A stretch of 64,000 nt of DNA from Aquabacter sp965279295 (GTDB taxonomy: Bacteria; Pseudomonadota; Alphaproteobacteria; Rhizobiales; Xanthobacteraceae): the NCBI GenBank assembly GCA_965279295.1, contig CBDIHQ010000005.1; one strand, 5' to 3'. The notes beneath the pieces were generated by a model. The model worked only from the letters and a program-made list of their open reading frames with translations. It had not been told where the DNA came from and made no database searches. Shown here piece after piece: positions 33,463-41,815 of this stretch. Position numbers and translations under genes: made by a program. How positions within the stretch are numbered: the first letter of the stretch is position 1; each line of letters opens with the position of its first letter.

Positions 33463-34386
33463 CTATTCGTCCGCCTTCAACTGCGGCACCTCGCCCAGCG
33501 AGACGCCGTTCATCCGCGCGACCACATCGGAAATCTGCGGCACGTTCCAGTCGCCGTGCCCCAGCCCTTCGGCAGCGGCATAGATGTTCTTCACGCTCGA
33601 TGAGATGAAGTTCGCGGTGCCGGTCGCGTTGGCGAGGTTGTTCACGTAGCGCATGTCCTTGTGGGCATTGGATAGGGTGAAGCGGTGAGCGTTCACGTCC
33701 CGCTCCAGCACGTATTTCATAAAGGTCTGGTAGAAGCCGCAATCCATGCGCGAGCCGGCGATGACATCGTCGAAGGTCTGCGGCGGCACCCCGACCTTTG
33801 CCGCCAGCGTCAGCGCCTCGGCATAGATGGCGCCATAGCCCAGCGACAGGAAATTGTTCAGCAGCTTCATGGTATGGCCCGCACCTGGGCCGCCCACATG
33901 GGTCACTTTCGCTGCGAACGCCTCGATTGCCGGACGCACTCGCTCGAAAGCCTCGGGTTCGGCGCCGACGATGGCGGTGAGCTTGCCTTCGTTCGCCTGG
34001 ACCGGCGTGCCGCCCAGTGGAGAGTCGCAAAGGGCGATGCCCTGCGCCTTCAACTCCTCATGCAGCGCCATCGTCAAGGTGGGTTCGGAGGTCGAGCAAT
34101 CGACAATATGAAGCCCCGGCTTCGCCCCAGCGGCCAGACCCTCCGGCCCGCGCACCACGGCCTCGACTTGCGCCGCGCCGGTGACGCACAGGAAGACGAT
34201 GTCGCAGACCGACGCCAGTTCCGCAGGCGACCCGGCCTCCGTCGCCCCGCGCGTGATGAGGTCGTCCACCGGCACACGGTTCCGGTGACCGAGAACCCTG
34301 AGCGGGAACCCCTTTTCCAGAAGGTTGCGCGCCATTCCGTGGCCCATCAGGCCGACGCCGATGAAGCCGATCTTCGGTGTGTCCAT
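33463..34386 (-). CDS. 3-hydroxyisobutyrate dehydrogenase-family oxidoreductase
   Basis: This 307-residue NAD(P)-dependent beta-hydroxyacid dehydrogenase has the N-terminal Rossmann motif IGFIGVGLMGHGMARNLL. DSPLGGTPVQANEGKLTAIVG is the family's substrate-binding segment (usually DAPVSGG), followed by GPGAGHTMKLLNNFL with the catalytic Lys. Members reduce tartronate semialdehyde or oxidise 3-hydroxyisobutyrate and related acids. The exact substrate is not readable here. ATG 34386 follows an AGAGAGGA site. It diverges from a LacI regulator that may control it. Confidence 0.9.
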   Translation of the reverse strand: MDTPKIGFIGVGLMGHGMARNLLEKGFPLRVLGHRNRVPVDDLITRGATEAGSPAELASVCDIVFLCVTGAAQVEAVVRGPEGLAAGAKPGLHIVDCSTSEPTLTMALHEELKAQGIALCDSPLGGTPVQANEGKLTAIVGAEPEAFERVRPAIEAFAAKVTHVGGPGAGHTMKLLNNFLSLGYGAIYAEALTLAAKVGVPPQTFDDVIAGSRMDCGFYQTFMKYVLERDVNAHRFTLSNAHKDMRYVNNLANATGTANFISSSVKNIYAAAEGLGHGDWNVPQISDVVARMNGVSLGEVPQLKADE

Positions 34387-34507
34387 GACGGGCGTCCTCT
34401 CTCCCAACGGCTAGCTTGCGCCGATGCTTTGGTGCTCTTGGGCTAAATCGTTTAGCATGGATGAAACATCCCCGCGAAGCGGCTAGAAGGGTGTCGGGGG
34501 AGGGGTG

Positions 34508-35569
34508 ATGGACGAAACCTTGAGCGCCGGAATGGGACGGGTGACGCTTCAGCGCCTCGCGCTGGAACTGGGCTTGTCCACGGCGACCGTCTCCCTTGCC
34601 CTGCGCGACAGTCCGGTGGTTGCGGACATCACCCGCCTGCGGGTCCAGGACATCGCCCGCGAGCGCGGCTATGTCGCCAATCGCGGCGCCGCCTCGCTGC
34701 GCACCGCGCGCACCAATATTATCGGCGTCGGTCTCCACGACATCATCAACCCCTCATTCACCGAGCTTCTGGCAGCGCTGGAGGAGGCGTTCAGCACCTC
34801 CGGCAAGACCATCCTGCTCGGCGTCGGGCAGGAAAATGTCGCGCATCAGACCCGCACCCTGGGCACCCTCGCGGAATACCGGCCCGACGCTTTCATCGTC
34901 TCACCCGCCGCAGGCACCGGCATCGCCGATCTGCGGGCGCTGGCGGTTTCGGGCATCGCCGTGGTCCAGGTGACGCGGGAAGTGGAAGGCTCCGGCTTCG
35001 ACTTCGCCGGCTCGGACGATGAGACGGGCATTGCGCTGGCGGTCGCCCACCTCGCCGGGCTCGGCCATCGGCGTATCGCCATGATCGGCGCCTTCGACGC
35101 GGCTTCCACCGGCCGGCGGCGAGTGGCCGGCTATTGCAAGGGCTTGGAAGCGCAGGGCCTGCCTTATGACCCCGACCTTTGGGTATCCGGCCGGGGCACG
35201 CGCGAGCAGGGGCGCGCCGCGGTGGATCAACTTCTCGCCCTGGACGAACCGCCCACGGGGGCGGTGTGCTTCAACGATCTATGCGCCTTTGGCGCGCTCA
35301 TGGGCATTCACGCGGCCGGGCTCACAGCTGGGGTGGATTTCTCCATCGTCGGCTACGACGACCTCCCCGAGGCCGCGCTCTGGCATCCCCCGCTCACCAC
35401 GGTTTTCACCCGCATCCACGAATATGGCCGCGCCGCCGCCGACCTCGCGCTGGCGCGCATAGCCGACCCCACCCGGCCGGTGGAGCGGGTGGTGCTGGAG
35501 CCGCGTCTCGTGGTGCGGGGATCGACGGGGCCGGCCAAACCAGTGAAGTCGGTGAAGCGCCCGGCCTGA
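34508..35569 (+). CDS. LacI-family transcriptional regulator
   Basis: This 353-residue repressor has an N-terminal HTH (VTLQRLALELGLSTATVSLAL, split across about residues 10-31) and hinge region. A periplasmic-binding-protein-like effector domain starts near IIGVGLHDIINPSFTELL and includes SIVGYDDLPEAALWHPPLTT. Such regulators usually respond to sugars or sugar acids. It diverges from the beta-hydroxyacid dehydrogenase with about 120 bases between starts, suggesting local control. Start is ATG 34508 directly after an in-frame GTG, with GGGGAGGGG upstream. Confidence 0.9.
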   Translation: MDETLSAGMGRVTLQRLALELGLSTATVSLALRDSPVVADITRLRVQDIARERGYVANRGAASLRTARTNIIGVGLHDIINPSFTELLAALEEAFSTSGKTILLGVGQENVAHQTRTLGTLAEYRPDAFIVSPAAGTGIADLRALAVSGIAVVQVTREVEGSGFDFAGSDDETGIALAVAHLAGLGHRRIAMIGAFDAASTGRRRVAGYCKGLEAQGLPYDPDLWVSGRGTREQGRAAVDQLLALDEPPTGAVCFNDLCAFGALMGIHAAGLTAGVDFSIVGYDDLPEAALWHPPLTTVFTRIHEYGRAAADLALARIADPTRPVERVVLEPRLVVRGSTGPAKPVKSVKRPA

Positions 35570-35582
35570 TGAACGCTCGCGG

Positions 35583-36374
35583 ATGATCCTGCCCGTCACC
35601 GACGCCGACGACCCGCGCATCCAGGATTTCCTCGCGGTGCGCGAACGCGACCTCATCGGACGCCACGGACGCTTTATCGCGGAGGGCGAGGTGGTCCTGC
35701 GCCTTGTGGCCTCGCGCCCCGGCCATCGCCTGACCTCCCTGCTGCTGTCCGAGGCCGGAGCGCGAAAGCTCGAAGACATTTTGCCGGCTCTGGATGTGCC
35801 TGTGCATGTGGCATCCCAGGCAGTGATGGACGCGGTGGTGGGCTTCCATATCCATCGCGGCATCCTCGCCTTGGTCGAGCCCCCGCCTGCGCTCGACCCT
35901 CAGGTGCTCCTCGCCGGTCTGCCGGATGACGCTGTGGTGGTGGGATTGGCTGGCATCTCCAACCACGACAATATGGGCGGAATTTTCCGTAACGCCGCTG
36001 CGTTCGGCGCCGCTGCCGTCCTCTTGGATGGCGGCTGCTGCGATCCCCACTACCGCAAGGCGATCCGGGTCTCCGTGGGGGCGAGCCTGATCGTGCCGTT
36101 CGCACGGGTGGAGAGCGGAGCCACCATACTGCGGCTGTGCGAGGCGGCGGGCTTCGAGGTGGTGTCGCTCAGTCCGGCGGGAGAGATGGCGCTGTCGCGC
36201 TACTACCCGCCACGCCGTGTCGCCGCCCTGTTCGGCACCGAGGGGCCGGGCCTTCCGGCGGACATTCTCGCCGCGACGCGCACCCTCTCCATTCCCATGG
36301 CGAGCGGCTTTGACAGCCTAAACGTCGCGACCACTAGCGGGATCGTGCTGCACCATCTGGCGCGCGGGGCGTGA
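35583..36374 (+). CDS. SpoU/TrmH-family RNA 2'-O-methyltransferase
   Basis: This 263-residue protein has an N-terminal substrate-binding domain (about residues 20-95) and the SpoU SAM-binding knot with VGLAGISNHDNMGGIFRNA, ALFGTEGPGLPADIL and LNVATTSGIVLHHL, the three family motifs. It methylates ribose in tRNA or rRNA, but which nucleotide is not evident. It begins 13 bases after the LacI-family gene and may share its transcript. The short spacing also fits simple proximity. Confidence 0.9.
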   Translation: MILPVTDADDPRIQDFLAVRERDLIGRHGRFIAEGEVVLRLVASRPGHRLTSLLLSEAGARKLEDILPALDVPVHVASQAVMDAVVGFHIHRGILALVEPPPALDPQVLLAGLPDDAVVVGLAGISNHDNMGGIFRNAAAFGAAAVLLDGGCCDPHYRKAIRVSVGASLIVPFARVESGATILRLCEAAGFEVVSLSPAGEMALSRYYPPRRVAALFGTEGPGLPADILAATRTLSIPMASGFDSLNVATTSGIVLHHLARGA

Positions 36375-36396
36375 ACCCAGCTCCTGCGGCTACCTC

Positions 36397-36897
36397 TCAG
36401 CGCGTCCGCTCAAGCTTCTCGAATTTCTTCACCACGCGGTCGCGTTTGAGGCGCGACAGACGCTGGGTCCAGAACACGCCGTCCAATTGGTCGATCTCAT
36501 GCTGGTGGCACACCGCGCGCAGCCCTTCGGCGTCCTCCTCGCGCGGCGCCCCATCGAGATCCTGGTAGGCGATGCGCACCTTGGCGGGGCGCTCCACCTC
36601 TTCCGTCACGCCCGGCATGGAGACGCTGCCTTCCGGATGGCGGATCATCTCCTGCGATGTCCAGACGATGGATGGATTGATGTAAAATCCGACCCCATCG
36701 GAATCGGAAAGCTCAAGCACGACGACCCGCAGAGGCACGCCCACATGCGGCGCCGTAATGCCGATGCCCGGCGCCGCGCGCATGGTTTCGAGCAGATCGG
36801 CGGCCAGTTCACGTAAACCCGTGTCGAAGGCTCGCACCGGCGCCGCCACCTGCCGCAGCCGCGGGTCCGGGAACCTGAGTATCGCCCGGATCGTCAT
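36397..36897 (-). CDS. Peptide-deformylase-like protein lacking two metal ligands
   Basis: This 166-residue protein aligns over its full length with peptide deformylase, which removes formyl groups from new proteins using a metal held by one Cys and two His. Motif 1 is GIGITAPH (residues 44-51) instead of GxGxAAPQ. Motif 2 is EGSVS (89-93), with Ser91 in place of the Cys ligand. Motif 3 is HEIDQ (133-137), with Gln137 in place of the second His. The codons (AGC and CAA) were checked on the sequence. Catalysis as a normal deformylase is unlikely. It is the last gene of a branched-chain-type ABC operon, 11 bases after livF. A similar subgroup may exist in other Hyphomicrobiales. Confidence 0.85.
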   Translation of the reverse strand: MTIRAILRFPDPRLRQVAAPVRAFDTGLRELAADLLETMRAAPGIGITAPHVGVPLRVVVLELSDSDGVGFYINPSIVWTSQEMIRHPEGSVSMPGVTEEVERPAKVRIAYQDLDGAPREEDAEGLRAVCHQHEIDQLDGVFWTQRLSRLKRDRVVKKFEKLERTR

Positions 36898-36908
36898 GAT
36901 CGCGCCCC

Positions 36909-37622
36909 TCACACCGCCAGATGCCGGCCGCGCACCTGCGGGTTGTCCGCAAGCTCGGCCGCCGTGCCGGAGAACACCGCACGGCCCTTTTCCAGCACCA
37001 GCACACGGTCTGCGAGTGTCGCGAGCATGTCCACATGCTTGTCGATCAGCAGCAGCGAAAGACCTTCCGTGCGCAGGGTTCGGATCACCGCCCAGATTTC
37101 CCCGCGCACCAGCGGTGCCAGCCCCTCGGTTGCCTCGTCCAGGATCATCAGGCGCGGATTGGTCATCAGCGCGCGGCCGATGGCAAGCATCTGCTGCTCG
37201 CCGCCCGACAGGCGGTTGCCGAAGTGCCGCCGCCGCTCGGCCAAACGCGGAAACAGCCGGTAGACGCGGGGAATATCCCACGCGGCAAGTCCCGGGCGGG
37301 GAGAGGCGGCGGTGGCGACAAGGTTTTCTTCCACCGTCAGGGTGGGAAAAATCTGCCGTCCCTCCGGCACAAGGCCGATGCCGGCGCGGGCGATCACATG
37401 GGGCGGCGCGCCGGTGAGCCGCGTCCCGCCGAAGCGCACCTCGCCCGCCTCTGGCCGCACCAGCCCCATGATCGCGCGCACCGTGGTGGTCTTGCCCATG
37501 CCGTTTCGGCCGAGCAGAGCGAGGATGCTGCCTTCCGGCACGGCGAGGTCGAGGCCGAACAGCACCGGCGTGCCGCCATAGCCCGCCTTGAGGCCCGAGA
37601 CGTCGAGCAGGTTCTCGCTCAT
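36909..37622 (-). CDS. livF: Branched-chain-type ABC transporter ATPase LivF
   Basis: This 237-residue ATPase powers a LivHMGF-type importer. Walker A is LLGRNGMGKTTT, the signature is NRLSGGEQQMLAIGRAL, Walker B is RLMILDEATEGLAP, and GIGLVPEGRQIFPTLTVEENL is the usual LivF segment. Its ATG at 37622 overlaps the livG stop (ATGA). The operon on the minus strand runs binding protein, livH, livM, livG, livF, deformylase-like gene. The transported amino acid or other ligand is unknown. Confidence 0.92.
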   Translation of the reverse strand: MSENLLDVSGLKAGYGGTPVLFGLDLAVPEGSILALLGRNGMGKTTTVRAIMGLVRPEAGEVRFGGTRLTGAPPHVIARAGIGLVPEGRQIFPTLTVEENLVATAASPRPGLAAWDIPRVYRLFPRLAERRRHFGNRLSGGEQQMLAIGRALMTNPRLMILDEATEGLAPLVRGEIWAVIRTLRTEGLSLLLIDKHVDMLATLADRVLVLEKGRAVFSGTAAELADNPQVRGRHLAV

Positions 37623-38371
37623 GCTGCCTCCTCCCCGAGATAGGCCGCGCGCACCTGCGGGTCGGCGCGCACCGCATCGGGCGTGCCGGTGGCGATGATC
37701 CGGCCGGCGACCAGCACGCTGACGCGGTCGGCGAGGCGGAACACGGCGTCCATGTCGTGCTCGACCAGCAGGATGCCGCAGGTTCCGCGCAAGGCGGCGA
37801 TGGTGGAAACCATGGCGTCGGTTTCCTCCGGGCCGGTGCCGGCCATGGGCTCGTCCAGCAGGAGCAGGCTGGGCTTCCCCGCCAGCGCCATGGCGAGTTC
37901 CAGCGCGCGCTTCTCGCCATGGCTGAGCGCGGCGGCGGGCTGGCCCGCCTTGTCCGCGAGGCCGACACGCGCCAGCAGATCCCACGCCGCTTGCGTGCGG
38001 GCCCGATCCAGGCGCGGCGCTGGGAAAAGCCGGAACGAGGGGCCGGATGCGCCCTGCAGCGCCAGAGCCACATTCTCCGCTGCCGAGAAGGTCGGAAAGA
38101 TGGATGTGATCTGGAAAGAGCGCGCCAGCCCGGCCCGCGCGCGCCGATGCACGCTGAGGGTGGTGATGTCGGCGCCCTTGAGCAGGATGCGCCCGGCGTT
38201 GGGGGCGGTCTCACCGGCGATCAGCGAAATGAGCGTCGTCTTGCCGGCACCGTTCGGCCCGATCAGCGCGTGGATCTCGCCCGGCGCCACATCGAGATCC
38301 ACCTGGTCCGTCACGACGAGGGCGCCGTAGGATTTGCAAAGGCCGCGAAGCTGGAGGAGCGGGGGGCTCAT
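37619..38371 (-). CDS. livG: Branched-chain-type ABC transporter ATPase LivG
   Basis: This 250-residue ATPase partners LivF. Walker A is LIGPNGAGKTTL and the signature AALSHGEKRALELAMAL uses LSHGE instead of the common LSGGQ. Walker B is LLLLDEPMAGTGPEE, and the family segment GLARSFQITSIFPTFSAAEN is present. ATG 38371 overlaps the stop of livM, and earlier in-frame codons lie inside livM and are unlikely. The variant signature is seen in several LivG/UrtD-like ATPases. Confidence 0.92.
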   Translation of the reverse strand: MSPPLLQLRGLCKSYGALVVTDQVDLDVAPGEIHALIGPNGAGKTTLISLIAGETAPNAGRILLKGADITTLSVHRRARAGLARSFQITSIFPTFSAAENVALALQGASGPSFRLFPAPRLDRARTQAAWDLLARVGLADKAGQPAAALSHGEKRALELAMALAGKPSLLLLDEPMAGTGPEETDAMVSTIAALRGTCGILLVEHDMDAVFRLADRVSVLVAGRIIATGTPDAVRADPQVRAAYLGEEAA

Positions 38372-39309
38372 GTCCGCGCCTTCCCGCGCAAAAAGCCGGC
38401 GCCGCCCGCCAGCACCAGCAGGATCAGCAGCGGGCCGAAGATGATGCGCCAATGCTCGGTGAGGCTGGAGAGCCATTCCTCCACCAGCACCACCCCGAGC
38501 GCGCCCAGGATCGCCCCGCTGAGGCTCCCCACGCCGCCGGCGCGCAGCACGGATGCCGCCATGCCGCCGGCCACCACCATGACGATGAGTTCGCCGGAGC
38601 GATGCCAGGACAGGAAGGCCGGGCTGACGAATTCTGTGAGATTGGCGAACAGCGCCCCCGAGAGTCCGGCGAGCGCCCCTGCGATGGCATAGGCGGCGAG
38701 GCGGTAGGGGTAGGGATCGATGCCCAGCGCACGGACACGTCGCTCATTGTCCTTCGCCGCCCTCAGCACCCGCCCGAACGGGGAGTGCAGCATGGCGAGG
38801 CACGCCAGGAACGATGCCGCGAGAAGGCCCAGCGTCACATAATGGAAGCTGAGGGGCGCGCGCAGCCAGCGTTGTCCGGCAATCGTGGAGCGTGCTGCGA
38901 GCGTCAGCCCATCGTCGCCGCCATAGGCTGACAGGCTCTGGGCGATGAAAAAGGCCATCTGCCCGAACGCCAGGGTGATCATGATGAAATAGACGCCGCG
39001 CGTCTTCAGCGAGATTGCACCGGTCGCCAGCGCGAACACACCGGCAACCGCCATGGCCGCCGGGAACGCGACCAGGGCATCGCGCGTGCCTTCCTCCATC
39101 GTGATGCCGACCGCATAGGCGCCGATGCCCATCAGCGCCGCATGGCCGAAGCTCACCAGCCCCGCCCCGCCGAGAATGAAATCCAGACTCACCGCCGCCA
39201 GCGCGAAGATCATCGCCCGCGCCAGCAGCGACAGGGTGAAATTATCCGCCGCCAGCGGGGCAAGGGCGAGCGCCAACAAGAGGACGAGAGGGAGAACCAG
39301 CACCCTCAT
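38368..39309 (-). CDS. livM: Branched-chain-type ABC transporter permease LivM
   Basis: This 313-residue membrane protein has about nine hydrophobic segments. Family motifs are GLVSFGHAALMGIGAYAVG and RALGIDPYPYRLAAYAIAG, the latter near the ATPase-contact loop (FGRVLRAAKDNERR precedes it). The N-terminus MRVLVLPLVLLLALALAP is a membrane segment. ATG 39309 overlaps the livH stop, giving translational coupling through the four permease and ATPase genes. Confidence 0.92.
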   Translation of the reverse strand: MRVLVLPLVLLLALALAPLAADNFTLSLLARAMIFALAAVSLDFILGGAGLVSFGHAALMGIGAYAVGITMEEGTRDALVAFPAAMAVAGVFALATGAISLKTRGVYFIMITLAFGQMAFFIAQSLSAYGGDDGLTLAARSTIAGQRWLRAPLSFHYVTLGLLAASFLACLAMLHSPFGRVLRAAKDNERRVRALGIDPYPYRLAAYAIAGALAGLSGALFANLTEFVSPAFLSWHRSGELIVMVVAGGMAASVLRAGGVGSLSGAILGALGVVLVEEWLSSLTEHWRIIFGPLLILLVLAGGAGFLRGKART

Positions 39310-40226
39310 GCCGGTGCCGGAAACAGTCCGCGCGGGCGGAAGAACAGAACGCACGCCATCAGCAGATACACGGTCATGGAGGCGAGCGCCGGCCCGGCCT
39401 GGGTAGCGGCGGAGGCGGACATGACGAGCTTCAGGATGTCGGTCAGGAACGAGCGGCCGAGCGTATCGATCAGCCCCACCAGCAGCGCTGCCACGAACGC
39501 CCCCCGGATCGAGCCGATGCCGCCGATGACGATGACCACGAAGGCGAGGATCAGCAGCCCATCGCCCATGCCCGGCTCAACCGAGAGTATCGGCCCTGCC
39601 ATGGCGCCCGCGAAGGCCGCCAGCATGGCGCCGAACGCGAATACCTTCGCAAACAGAGCCTTCACGTCCACGCCCAGCGCCGAGACCATGGGGGCGTTGG
39701 TGGCGCCCGCCCGCAGCAGCATACCGGTGCGGGTACGGGTGACCAGCACATAGAGCAGCCCCGCCACCGCCAGACCTGCCACCAGCAAGGCGAGGCGGTA
39801 GACCGGATAGTTCAGCCCATCCATCAGTCGGATCGAGCCGGAGAGCGCGTCGGGCATGGGAATGGCGCGCGGGGCGGCGCCCCAGATCATCTTCACCGCC
39901 TCATTCACGAACAGGATCACGCCGAAGGTGGCCAGAACCTGCTCCAGATGGTCTCGCCCATAGAGCGGCCGGATCACGAGGCGCTCCAGCACCAGCCCCA
40001 GAAGCAGCGCCGCGCCCAACGCCAGCGGCAGGCCGAGCCAGAAGCTGCCGGTGAGGGCGGTGGCGGTGACCATCAGATAGGCGCCCAGCATGTATTGGAT
40101 GCCATGGGCGAGGTTGATCACGTCCATGACCCCGAACACCAGGGTCAGCCCGGCCGCCACCAGGAACAGCAGGACGCCGAGTTGGAGGCCATTCAGCACC
40201 TGAACCAGGAGGAGGGTGGTGGACAT
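39306..40226 (-). CDS. livH: Branched-chain-type ABC transporter permease LivH
   Basis: This 306-residue membrane protein has about eight hydrophobic segments and the LivH signatures GVMDVINLAHGIQYMLGAY near residue 32 and VVIVIGGIGSIRGAFVAALL near 236. The ATG has GGAGGAGGG upstream. It is separated from the binding-protein gene by 183 bases containing a large inverted repeat, then is tightly coupled to livM. Confidence 0.93.
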   Translation of the reverse strand: MSTTLLLVQVLNGLQLGVLLFLVAAGLTLVFGVMDVINLAHGIQYMLGAYLMVTATALTGSFWLGLPLALGAALLLGLVLERLVIRPLYGRDHLEQVLATFGVILFVNEAVKMIWGAAPRAIPMPDALSGSIRLMDGLNYPVYRLALLVAGLAVAGLLYVLVTRTRTGMLLRAGATNAPMVSALGVDVKALFAKVFAFGAMLAAFAGAMAGPILSVEPGMGDGLLILAFVVIVIGGIGSIRGAFVAALLVGLIDTLGRSFLTDILKLVMSASAATQAGPALASMTVYLLMACVLFFRPRGLFPAPA

Positions 40227-40255
40227 GGGGCCCTGTTGAACAGTGGAACGTGATT

Positions 40256-40386
40256 CCCTCTCCCGCTTGCGGGGGAGGGTTAGGGAGGGGGCCGGCCGCA
40301 GGCCGGAAACGGAAAAATGGGAGAAGCAGGGGACCCCTCGCTGCGCTCGGCCCCCTCCCCAGCCCTCCCCCGCAAGCGGGAGAGGG
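40256..40386. repeat. Large inverted repeat (family A) inside the liv operon
   Basis: Two 38-base arms (40256-40293 and 40349-40386) match as inverted copies at 36 of 38 positions, separated by 55 bases. Each arm also contains the short palindrome CTCTCCCGCTTGCGGGGGAG. It lies between the binding-protein gene and livH. As RNA it would form a very stable stem, which could protect the upstream message and lower expression of the membrane subunits. Confidence 0.88.
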
Positions 40387-40409
40387 CGTCTACCGCGTTG
40401 AAACCCCTC

Positions 40410-41591
40410 TCACTTCATCGGGCACTTCTCGGCATAAGCGTCGCCGTAGTTCGCGAACACCTTCTCGGAAATCATGGTCTCCACCTTGCCGTCGCCGCGC
40501 TTGCCGACCTTGACGAGGTAGAAGTCCTGGATCGGGAACTGGTTGGTGTTGAACTTGAAGTTGCCGCGCACCGAGGTGAAGTCCGCCTTCTTCAGCGCCG
40601 CGCGCACCGCGTCCTTGTCGCCAAGCTTGCCGCCGGTGGCCTTGATCGCGCTGTCGATCAGCTTGGCGGCGTCATAGCCCTGCGCGGCATAGAGCGCGGG
40701 GATGTAGCCGTATTCCTTCTCGAACGCGGCAACGAACGTCTTGTTGGCGGGCACGTCGAGATCGGGCGCCCAGGCGGCGCCGGAATAGAAGCCGAGCGCG
40801 GCATCGCCGGTGGCGGGCAGGGTGGTCTCGTCAACCGTGAAGGCGGACAGGAACGGGATGGTCTCGGCAAGGCCGGCCTGGCGATACTGCTTCACCAGGT
40901 TCACGCCCATGCCACCGGGCATGAAGGTGAAGAAGGCGTCGGGCTTAGCCGCCGCCACCTTGGCGAGTTCCGCCGAGAAGTCGAGCTGGCCGAGCGGGGT
41001 GTAGATCTCGTCCACCACCTCGCCTTTGAAATATCGCTTGAAGCCGGCCAGCGCGTCCTTGCCGGCCTGATAATTGGGCGCCATCAGCACGACCTTCTTG
41101 TAGCCCTTGGACTGGGCATACTGGCCGAGCACCTCGTGGTTCTGGTCGTTCTGGTAGGAGGCGGAGAAGAAGAACGGGCTGCAGCCCGCTCCGGCGATGG
41201 TCGAGGGGCCGGCATTGCCGGAGATCAGGAAGGTGTCGTTGCCGGTGACCGGCTTCACCACCGCGCCCATCACGTTCGAGAACACGACGCCGGCGACGAA
41301 GTCCACCTTGTCGCGCTCCAGCAGGCCCTTCACCTTCTGCACGGCGACGTCGGGCTTCAGTTCGTCGTCAACGACGATCACCTCGGTCTCCTGTCCGCCG
41401 AGCTTGCTGCCCAGTTCCTTCACCGCGAGGAGGAATCCGTCGCGCATATGCTGGCCCAGCACCGCCGAGGGGCCGGATAGGGTGGAGACGAGGCCGATCT
41501 TCACCGGATCGGCCGCCGCCGTCCCGGCTGACAGCAGCATCGCCAGTGCCGCAGCGGCACCCGCGCGGCGAAGATCCAGTCCACACATCAT
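40410..41591 (-). CDS. Branched-chain-type ABC transporter substrate-binding protein
   Basis: This 393-residue periplasmic receptor has a signal peptide (AGAAAALAMLLSAGTAAA, cleaved before DPVKIGLVS) and the type-I fold opening VKIGLVSTLSGPSAVLGQHM. Later segments LISGNAGPSTIAGAGCSPF and GQLDFSAELAKVAAAKPDAF fit the LivJ/Peripla_BP_6 family. ATG 41591 is followed by a second ATG one codon later. Relatives bind branched-chain amino acids, amides, aromatic acids or urea, so the ligand is open. It is the promoter-proximal gene of the operon. Confidence 0.9.
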   Translation of the reverse strand: MMCGLDLRRAGAAAALAMLLSAGTAAADPVKIGLVSTLSGPSAVLGQHMRDGFLLAVKELGSKLGGQETEVIVVDDELKPDVAVQKVKGLLERDKVDFVAGVVFSNVMGAVVKPVTGNDTFLISGNAGPSTIAGAGCSPFFFSASYQNDQNHEVLGQYAQSKGYKKVVLMAPNYQAGKDALAGFKRYFKGEVVDEIYTPLGQLDFSAELAKVAAAKPDAFFTFMPGGMGVNLVKQYRQAGLAETIPFLSAFTVDETTLPATGDAALGFYSGAAWAPDLDVPANKTFVAAFEKEYGYIPALYAAQGYDAAKLIDSAIKATGGKLGDKDAVRAALKKADFTSVRGNFKFNTNQFPIQDFYLVKVGKRGDGKVETMISEKVFANYGDAYAEKCPMK

Positions 41592-41815
41592 GGCCGAGGG
41601 CCCCTCTTGGTTGTCGTCTACACTTCGTTGGCGGCACCCTGGCATCGTCGCTGCCGCCTCACAAGCACAGGATCAAACAAAGCCGTGCTTCGCGCGTACG
41701 GCGCGCATCCCCGCTGCATTGCGCCCGCGCGGAAGATTTCTATATTAGTCTCTCGAATTGCCCTCGGCGCACACGCGCGCATTGCCTTGATCACGACCGG
41801 ACGCCTGACCCTCCC

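Noticed and set aside
36397..38214. A 605-codon frame seeming to fuse an unknown domain to the deformylase-like protein
   Set aside because: Its first two thirds are out of frame with livF and livG, which are intact there. Only the last 166 codons are a real gene.
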